Assembly (NCBI GenBank): GCA_032629725.1
Contig: JAFEVB010000004.1
Location: 124,001 to 188,000 of the forward strand
Direction of reading: 5' to 3'
Source of the DNA: Gremmenia infestans
Taxonomy: Eukaryota > Ascomycota > Leotiomycetes > Helotiales > Hamatocanthoscyphaceae
Length of the DNA: 64,000 bases
Below are positions 56,039-64,000 of this stretch, one piece after another; the first letter of the stretch is position 1; every line of letters starts with the position of its first letter. Under the pieces are notes generated by a model. The model was not told the DNA's origin. It saw only the letters and a program-made list of their open reading frames with translations, and did no database searches. The position numbers were made by a program, and so were the translations under genes.

Positions 56039-56750
56039 GGGGCACTGTACTGTAGAATAGTTGCCAAATGATCGATCGCTCGTTCGCGGGGCTATGAGAT
56101 TTCAAAGGCATTTTGACGGTAACGAATAATGTCGGTGCAATGCAAGGTTGCCTCATCCCTTGTTGGCTTGGCCGTGCGTAGGAATGTATTATGTATTTGA
56201 TCTGTAGATTGTTATGTCCGGACATAAGAGCTGGTATTGCTAGACAAAACGCGTGTATAATGTGAGTCCATATCTACCCAGCAACCAGCAACCCTTCAAG
56301 AACAAATTAAGACTTCGAAGTTGACGTAGAACACCTAATCCAGGAAAGTTTTGTGTAAATTAGCCCACCTAGCATGAGACCGAATTCGCCGTAACAACTG
56401 GGAATTAGATCTCATGAGTACATATCCATTCGACTCCCCTTTACAATGCTCCATCCAACACCAAGCCAAGACGCGTTTCATCATACAGCAGTAAATTTCA
56501 AACCTTCACGGAACATCTCCTTATTATATCCATGAGGTTCATTTTCCAATATTATAGGATCATGCTATTCATAAGTCTGGACCTCGAGCTTCATACAGCA
56601 GCTGTCATTTTCAGGCAGATCTGGGATCGTTTTCGGGACTTCTGCTTTGCACTACGGGTTGCGTGGCTCTGGAGAGGGCGGCGAATTGAGCTCTTTGGCG
56701 TTGGCCATAGATGTATCTTGAAGGTTGGCCGAGAGGTGCCTACGGGGAAT
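56039..56750. other. Convergent spacer
   Basis: No gene supported. The minus-strand frame 56785-56591 could be an alternative C-terminus of the next gene if a 37-base intron were removed. Confidence 0.45.
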
Positions 56751-58961
56751 TTAGCCTTGTAGTGAGAGGTTAAGACAGGGGACACGACCCACCTTGAGTA
56801 ACACGCTGGCCTGATGAATACCCATCATCTCTGAGATGTACTGTAGTCTTCCTCTGAGATAAAGGCGTTGGGATCTAGAATATCTATAGCTTAGCGCTTA
56901 TATTCTTGAGACTCAAGGAACAAGTGATGGACAAGCGTCTTATGAGCAGATCTAGTGAGAGGGGTAGAGTAAAAAGAGAATATTGACGTACGGCAGAGCA
57001 AAGTCTGCAGAGCTTGCAACGAAGATAGGCCTGGTAAGATTAGTACTGTACTTCATGAAATGATAAACATTGAAACATACCACATAATAAAAATTCCCCA
57101 AAGAGCCTTGGGATTAGCCTGGGCATCCGTATTTCCAGATTCCCCACATGCAAAAAAGGACTTATCAACCATCGCTTCGTTTCTGTCCTTGTTCCAACCA
57201 AAAAAGTATGGACAGCTAGCCACAATATCTTCAATGAGCGGACAGCATACTTGCTGAGCCTTGGTGTACTCGGGTGTCAGTGTATGATCGTTCAAGTCAT
57301 CCAGCCAGGCAACGCAGCGGAGGATAGTAAAGTGTAGTAGAATCTGCGATGATCGAGCGATATTTTGGTGGTATGCAATCCACATCTCCGAATACGAATC
57401 TATACGTCCCGGATGGGTGTCTGATGACGCATAATTATAACCAATGCCTTTGTCACCAAGCCACGTCTCGAACTTTGGTTGCCAGGATGGTGGGAGGGAT
57501 TTGAACCACTGTACGTATTCTTTCTCCAAAGCTTCTGCCTTGCGTTTAACTCTCAAGACGTTCTCGTAATTTGCAGCAGTTCTTGCAATCTGTGATGTAG
57601 CGGTTGTATTCTCTGACCGCAAGTTCGCTACCAACAGATTCAGTCGGGCGAATTTCGCTATGATTTCGTCGTTGGCGGAAACCATCATCCACCAATCTAC
57701 CGAGGGAACAACAGCCTTCGAATTGGCAATATATTGTATGGTCTTGAGAAGTCAGTCTTGACCCGGAGAAAGAAATAGTTGCGGCTTACAGCAAGTGCTC
57801 TTACTGTGTGCCATGTCTCGCGGCGCCTTCGAGTTTGGAAGTTTTCTGGCCCCCGTGCTTTGAGGAGTGCGACGGCTCCATCCACGTGAGAGTTCCAAGC
57901 CTGATGACTTACGCGTGGGGCAGTAACTTGCTATTTGATGTAGTTGGTAGTTAGTTAATGATTGCATGATTAGTAGGGACGATGCATAGCACTTACCTCG
58001 AAGAATGACAAGAGCAAGACTGCAGCTAACGTAGAGTCGCTAGACGCTGTTCTAGCATCTCTCAGAGTTGCGTTGATTTTGGTAAGCGCTTTTACGTAGA
58101 ATAGATCGGCTTGTGGAAGTAGGGCTTTAGAGTTAGGTCGAGTGCCAAGAGACGCAGTCGCTACAGCTGCGAATGCCATAGATAAACTCGGGTCTGGTTT
58201 GCCTTTCAGAAGCGGCAGAATGAAATCAAAGTATCCTCTCATGGTGTTTTGTGCTGGAAGTAAGACGAAATTGGCAAGAAAAAAGCAAGTTGCCTGCTGA
58301 TCTATGGGGGTAGATATCTGAGGACAAATAATTTCGCCATGGTGATGCTCCCTAGAAGCATGACTCGGCCAGGAGGATGTATCCGATGTTGGCGAGATGA
58401 TAGAAAATGACGATGAATTAGCTATGATATCTGCTCGCCCCACAAGTTGAGATCCGTCGACTATGGCTTGGCTGGAATCAAAAGAGCGAGAATTTATCAT
58501 CCGATTGTTCATCTTCCTGACACACAAGATAACATCAGCAGGAATCACTTCTTTGTTTTAATAAAGATGGGGAACAAAATTCCGCCTGAGAATTGGGATA
58601 TTCGTACAGCTTAGTTGATTTTGTCTCATCGCGCAGGTTGAGGTCAAATACATCCCGATATCCAGGGCATACTCTCTTCACCTTCTGGCATCGCATACAG
58701 CCCGGTTTTCCTTCATCACACTGCACACAGTCAGTATGAACTCCACTGATTGTCAAGAGACATTGTGGCTAGTATAGTTGATCATAGTTGACACATTTGC
58801 AGGGATATATTACCTTGATGCGTCGAGCTCGACACAAATAACATCCTTTGCTTGGCTTTCCTAAACAACAAGAAACCACAGTCAGCCTTATATTCCCGGA
58901 AACCTAAATCCACTTCAAGATAAAGTTCTCGACTCAAGATGTACGTACCTGTATTAACCAT
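56751..58961 (-). CDS. Zn2Cys6 transcription factor (fungal_trans_2 type)
   Basis: Eight exons (58961-58949, 58860-58814, 58720-58608, 58516-57997, 57930-57805, 57742-57081, 57030-56992, 56874-56751) give 547 aa with all phases consistent. The N-terminal cluster, spliced from three exons, is GCYLCRARRIK followed by CDEGKPGCMRCQKVKRVC, spacing C-x2-C-x6-C-x6-C-x2-C-x6-C. The helical regulatory region follows, with FFEQVTAPRVSHQAWNSHVD and LLKARGPENF typical of the family, then VQWFKSLPPSW and WPIFVASSADFALP near the end, and GRLQYISEMMGIHQASVLLK. The last exon is taken to read through to TAA at 56753-56751; a variant C-terminus ending at 56591 is possible. The exon 3/4 junction (GTACGA donor) is the least certain. 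Nuclear regulator, targets unknown. Confidence 0.87.
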
Positions 58962-61261
58962 TGTCGCCGGTAGACTCCTGGTTCATGCACCGAATGCTGT
59001 AGCGATGGGTACTGTTTATGGGAAACAAATATTTGAAAGGGAAGTCTTTGCGAGCATACTAGAAACAAACAGACATAGCGGTCAGCCTTCCAAGGACCAG
59101 ACAGTACAGGTATAGTTGACCACCATTCCACTTTTAAAAGGGTACATACAATGTTGTCACAAGCCTAGTGAACTTTATATACGGAGATACCTACGTACAA
59201 GTACAAAGCCAGAAGTGTTGTAAACAGGGACTATCACAGGGGTGTATTCTGGTGGACTTTTTATGGCTCGAGAGACTACTGCTCATTAATACTGTACCTC
59301 GAGGACATTCCCCCGTACTCGTAGTATGGAAATCCTGATTGGGTAGTGAATCCGTTTCGAGTCACGGCATTTCATGCAGGTCCAGGGGGTTGGGCGGCTT
59401 CACAATGGCATCAGTTTCAATCGTCAGGATAGAAAAAGGAATCTGAACGAGAACGCATCAGATGGTAAATGTTGTATGGCTATAGGTTTGGAGGTTGAAA
59501 CGGGATGTAGGGAACACTGCATGGCAATTAGTGCCCTGCGGCGAGAAATGTTAGATCAAAAGGGTTAGCGCTGGAAGACCGGAACTTTGACACTGCAGTT
59601 CCAAATAACGCGTAACACTTCGTACAAGGCGTAATCGCTTGCGTGTAGCAGTCCAGCAGAAGGATAAGAAATCAATTATAATACAAGTAGTACCTGGGCC
59701 CATTCGCCCCACTCCAAGATTTTCGAATTGACCTCGATCTAATTATGATATATATCTAATGCTGTAAGTAGAAGTAGCTAGAGCAATCCTGTAAGAGCAG
59801 TCAGAGATTTAATTGTTCTAACACTGAAACGATCTTTACTCCATGATTATTATGGTCCGTGCCATGTCCATGCGGTACGGATATACCGAGCTCTACGTGT
59901 ACCCGTGGTGAAAAGCTAGTTATATGGAGCAGAACCCAGCAGAAATCTTATAGTTTATGTTGAATAGTCTTAGTGTTAGACGACGACCTTTGAATATCCA
60001 GCTTCGTGTAGTCTCGCTCAAATAAGCTAGCGGCCTATTGATCGTTATTTAACTTCAAGGGCTAATTGTTATTAGATCCACATTATATACTTTAGTATAC
60101 GGTACGCTCCCGGAACATCGATAACATACCCGGAACAGTCAGAAAATACTGTACTACACCCAGAGATTATAAAACGCATAGCTAGATTAAGTATAACCTG
60201 AAGCTAATGCAAGTCAGACAGTGTGCGGGGACTATCGGATGATCAGGGTTGAAACGGAAATCAAAACACAGCACGGACAGCTGGTGTTTTCCCTCACAAA
60301 TGTCAAATGTCCACTACCGTACCGAAGTGCACCGCGCTAGGTAAGATGACAGCCAGGAGCCTCGATTTCAAGCCAATCAGTCTGGGAATGAATGTCTGCA
60401 CTGCCGGGGAAGATTCGGCTTCACCGGAAACTGTGCAAGCTCCCCGGACAGATAACAATCGAATGCCTATCACATATACTATTGGCTGAAGCGTTTATTT
60501 TGCAGCGTTGTTACCCAAATTGCATTCGTCCACAATATGCCTTTTATGGGGCTTATGGATTCCAGCAGCCGGATCTTCCCTTTTTTAATATAGAAATGGT
60601 TTCTTGGCGGTTTGATCTTCAAGTCAGACAGTAAATAATCGTATGCAAGTTATGGCTTTTGCCAATAGTTACCTTGTCTTGCTCTTGCAAGATCCTAGTG
60701 CTAAGTGGGAAATTGACAGAACCCTGTATCAAGTTGCTATGCATTCAATGCACGGCATTGAGTACTGTACAGTGCTGTAGGAAGGTATATCAGACGGCCC
60801 CAAGGAACCACGGAACTTCAAGCAAGGCTGAAAGTAGGGCTACTGTACCAAGGAGATCATCATGCCACGGCCCTATCATGTCATTTGGGGGTGTCTTTGT
60901 AAATTTTGACTAACAGACGCCTTTGACTTTAGTGCTAGACATTCGGAAGCTACGGAAGCGTAGCGTCTTTGCATGCGACTAAATATAACTGCGTCGGACA
61001 CTAAGCTAGCGTCTCTTTGTTGGTGAGCTAGCATGAGAACACCCAGATAAGAAACTAAATATTGTGCTGTATTCAATGGCTATGTAAGACATTGGGTCAG
61101 CCTAAGGATACCCTCCCGTATCTTACTTCAATAGCAAAGCTATTGACAGGGGTTGAAAAGATAGTCCCAAAATGAGAGCTTGTTTAGAGTAGATGCCCTG
61201 ACCATGGGAGGACTATCAGATCTATTGAAATCATAGAATAGACATCGAATTCATCTTTACT
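58962..61261. other. Gene-poor region
   Basis: About 2.3 kb. AT-moderate sequence; the short forward frames 59374-59568, 60307-60489 and 60659-60913 have no recognisable features. Nothing else seen. Confidence 0.5.
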
Positions 61262-61505
61262 CCGTAGCCTCTTCCCAAAATACCTGTTCAATCCTTCCTA
61301 AACGCCTCCATCCAAAACCCTCCACAAACTCCGCAATCCCCCTATCCACCTCCGCAAACGCAGAATGATGCTCCACACTCTCAAATCAAGAGCACCCACT
61401 AGCTCGACGAAGTTGTTTTAGGAGAATTAAGAGCTGCTGGTTGGGAACCGAGGGCAAGAATAGCGTGTGTGGTCGGAGAGTTCAGCCTCCGAGTTCCTAT
61501 TCTGT
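61262..61505 (-). pseudogene. Possible C-terminal gene fragment
   Basis: On the minus strand, about 42 codons ending at the TAA near 61262 read as a plausible C-terminus (FAEVDRGIAEFVEGFGWRR, then IEQVFWEEATE). Upstream the frame is closed and broken pieces occur in other frames to about 61505. Family not identified; could be chance. Confidence 0.25.
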
Positions 61506-62404
61506 GAGTTGGGTTAGGGGGGAGGGGATATCAGTGTGTTATTATGTTATTATGTTCTTGGTGTGGTACGGTATAAGGTGGAATCAGATGGGAAGTTGGA
61601 ATGATGTCTTCGGTCAGGAGATGATGTCTCAACACACACCTCAGACGTCGTTCCGAAGTAGAGATAGACAAAAAATGGTTCTTCCAGTGGAGGCGGTTAG
61701 TCGTTTCACATGGAAAGGAAAGAAGGGTCGTCGATTTGCTAGTAGAATGGTAGAAAAGGAAGTGGTGTCCCAATGAGGAGATGACGGATTGTACGGTGCT
61801 GAGTTTGGAGAGGGGAAGTGGGGGTTCGAGGGAAAAGTTCTAGATGTGGTGGAGGCTGGGCTGGGTGTGTTCGTAGAAATGTTCAGATAGAATTATGTAT
61901 ATGAGTGGGGGGCGGGCATGCGTCAATCGGTCAGCCAATTGATGTAGCTTCAGCGGAAGCCCAAAGCTGTGTTTTCGTGTCAGGATTTGGATTAGAAAAA
62001 TGTGGACAAATTTGATACACTAGACCACGCTCAAATATACAGCGAGACTAAAATATAAATAAACACCCAATTAACCCACTTTATTTGCCGGTTTTCGAAT
62101 AATACTACTGTATTTATTGATTTTCATGGCTTCGACTAAAATCACCGCTAACTTCTGACTTGAAGAGACAGCTTCTGCATCGAGATCCACTTGGAGAGGC
62201 AGAAGTACAGAAAGGAGAATGAGAGAGTAACACTTTGTAGAATCGGACGTTTGCTTGGGTTTGGAAGGCTCGTCAAATTCGCTTTGCTATCTCAATGCAG
62301 CGCAGCAGTTCCGTGCCATATATGCTAGATCAAGACGCCTTTTGCAAATCAAGTCCATCCATGCGTAACCCTTCCCCAGCACTCCAGCAACTCATGAATC
62401 CACT
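61506..62404. other. Spacer
   Basis: No gene supported; 3' flank of the L38 gene. Confidence 0.5.
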
Positions 62405-63138
62405 CTATGCTTGTCTCTTACCCTTTGCGTTCTTCTTTGGTGTGTCGGCGATTGTGAGACCTTTGGTTTGTAAGGTTAGTCAAGCTTCTACTTCGAACAG
62501 GCATTGGATTGGGATGCGAGTTTGCGGTGTTTGTGGGTCCTTACTAGGTGGCAGCGATTGCTTGAGCTTCTCAACCTTCTCGGAATCCTTCAAGACGAGA
62601 GTGTAGACGTATTTTTGGCAGCGGACCTGAAGATACAAAGTCAGTATTTGTGGTTCTCTTGAGATTCGCGTGAACGTGTTGTCCAAAAGCCGCCCTCCAA
62701 ATTCCCCCTCCCACAAATTGTGCAGATGTAAACGGCCCAGCAAAATGGTCGGAATAATCAGCCCACGTACCTTGAACTTGACAGTCGAAGTCTTCTTGTT
62801 GCGCTTGATGCGGGCAGCTATTTTCCATCAGCGTCTCTCCCTAAAGATTGTATCCGTCTCTCCAGCGCATCCCATGGCCCAATGTCTTGCTTCCTCCTCT
62901 TCCACCCCCCTGAATATTCGCACAATCTCAGAGAATCCATCTTCAATCTCAGAGCCAGGGGAAACACATACAGGAAGCATCCTTGCGTCTGCAAACCTCA
63001 ATGAACTATTAAAAAAACCCAGATTAGCTTTTGACTTTCTGCAACTGCAAGTCGCTCCACTCTCTTCTCTTCTCTTCGCAATTGCGCAGAAAAGCTGAAA
63101 ATACGTACGTTCTTGATATCCTGGATTTCGCGAGGCAT
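62405..63138 (-). CDS. RPL38: 60S ribosomal protein L38 (eL38)
   Basis: Small protein of the large cytosolic ribosomal subunit. Five exons (63138-63109, 63005-62972, 62817-62771, 62626-62545, 62460-62405) give 82 aa, the family's usual length. The protein opens MPREIQDIKNF, continues with CRRKDASSARIKRNKK and VRCQKYVYTLVLKDSEKVEK, and ends with ADTPKKNAKGKRQA; all are family hallmarks. Introns take up about two thirds of the gene, common for fungal ribosomal protein genes. No anomaly. Divergent from the gene starting at 63527. Confidence 0.96.
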
Positions 63139-63526
63139 CTTGTCGGCTTTCGAGTAGATTTGTCGAAGAGTTGTGGGATTGGGGATTTTTTTTGGATGTT
63201 GATACGATTTGGAAAGTTCTGTGGGAGGAGTTTAGTAAGCAGATCTCGGTTGTGTGCGATAAGATTTATGATAAGGAAAATGTCAGGTGCAAGATGTGGC
63301 GCAGGCTTGTGCGGCTGGTGACGCGGTCTTCGAGGCTGCCGTCAGTTCTTGGTGAAGTGAGGAACTGTCCTTTCAATGATATTTCAATAAAAGGCAATTG
63401 AAAGTCCGCTTCCTTTATTAGTTATACATAGCACTTCAGCATCTATTTTCTGTTTGTAAGTGCGCAAGTCAACAAGATTTATACCATCCCTCAATTGGAT
63501 TTTACGCCACTCCTCTTACGAGCAAA
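63139..63526. promoter_or_regulatory. Divergent promoter, RPL38 / small membrane protein gene
   Basis: 388 bases between the two start codons, expected to contain both core promoters. No defined factor site recognised. Confidence 0.45.
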
Positions 63527-64000
63527 ATGCCAACCCCATTAGACAAAGCTCTCAATTCAAAGGTATGCATATCCTTGGCGCTTTCACGCATTTACTACCT
63601 ATACTAACATAGTCACAGAATACATTCCTAGGTGAGCCTTCCCTTCCCTTCCCTTCCAATCCACATCTCACCGCTTGCTTGCGCTACGTGCATAGGGAAG
63701 GTTTCCGAGTTTTGGTTAGTGGCTGCTAATGTACTACACGAGAAAAGCATTCACTGGCGTTGTGACAGCTGCTGCTGTATGGTCAATATGGGGAACTGAA
63801 ATGTTTCCGAAAGAGAGTGATCCAACTGGCGGTATGTTATCGACAACCCTCAGTCCACCCCACCCTAGCCTTAGCCCGATCCAATCTAATGGTATCATTT
63901 CCTTGGACGCCAAGCTGATGGGATGTATGACTAGATCCAACAACATGGACCCGGGAAGAGCTGCGCCGTTTTTTAGCTGCTGTAAGCACACCTGAATAGG
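63527..64000 (+). CDS. Small conserved membrane protein, partial (runs off the window)
   Basis: Exons appear at 63527-63562 (MPTPLDKALNSK), 63619-63631, 63696-about 63835 and from about 63938 to 63981, where another donor (GTAAGC) occurs. The spliced start reads LNSKNTFLGKVSEFW; then comes a hydrophobic segment with KAFTGVVTAAAVWSIWG, probably one membrane span, followed by FPKESDPTG, and finally TWTREELRRFLAA, a SAP/HeH-like helical start. The frame changes by one base between EFW and YYTRKAF (about 63716-63735), so either an intron is misplaced there or the copy carries a frameshift. Probably an uncharacterised ascomycete membrane protein, perhaps mitochondrial; unnamed. Confidence 0.55.

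Overview
The window is nuclear DNA from a filamentous ascomycete (Pezizomycotina). The reasons are many short GT-AG introns, three fungal transcription factors (two with a Zn2Cys6 cluster), a siderophore MFS transporter, and housekeeping proteins that read as ascomycete orthologues. A leotiomycete is my best guess, but that is inference. Gene density is moderate, with long repeat-rich intergenic spacers. Splice sites were placed by eye; for the main genes the exon lengths sum to a multiple of three and give continuous proteins.

Layout. 0.7-3 kb: Zn2Cys6 regulator. 3.6-4.5 kb: interrupted unknown gene. 5.4-8.2 kb: V-ATPase subunit a. 9.5-11 kb: PLP aminotransferase. 13-14.3 kb (-): serine dehydratase. 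15.3-17.2 kb (-): mitochondrial Met-tRNA synthetase, divergent from an Mtr2-like NTF2-fold protein (17.5-18.3 kb). 19.3-21.5 kb: DUF7918-like protein. 22-22.7 kb (-): TPR+MYND protein. 23.8-25.8 kb (-): regulator without a zinc cluster. 26-29.8 kb: gene-poor, with one decayed gene and three iron-GATA motifs upstream of a siderophore transporter (29.8-31.8 kb). 32.3-35.1 kb: dolichol kinase. 36.2-37.5 kb: truncated secreted-like gene. 38.2-40.1 kb: complete but mutated Fot1/pogo transposon. 41-43 kb: GINS Psf3 and Mn-SOD, divergent. 43.6-46.4 kb (-): two small conserved proteins, the second with a metallothionein-like tail. 47 kb: broken Hsp20 gene. 48-49.2 kb (-): nitronate monooxygenase. 50-50.7 kb: RPB11. 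52-54.4 kb (-): decayed tandem copies of an RRM-like plus unknown-domain module. 55-56 kb: aldo-keto reductase with one nonsense codon. 56.8-59 kb (-): Zn2Cys6 regulator. 59-62.4 kb: almost empty. 62.4-63.1 kb (-): ribosomal protein L38, divergent from a small membrane protein gene that runs off the end.

How the parts relate. Most genes are unlinked housekeeping functions: vacuole acidification, mitochondrial translation, mRNA export, dolichyl phosphate supply, replication, transcription and superoxide defence. I see no secondary-metabolite cluster, CRISPR array or tRNA gene. Accessory character is confined to the transposon, several pseudogenes at different stages of decay, the metallothionein-tailed duplicated-domain protein, and the RRM-like tandem array.
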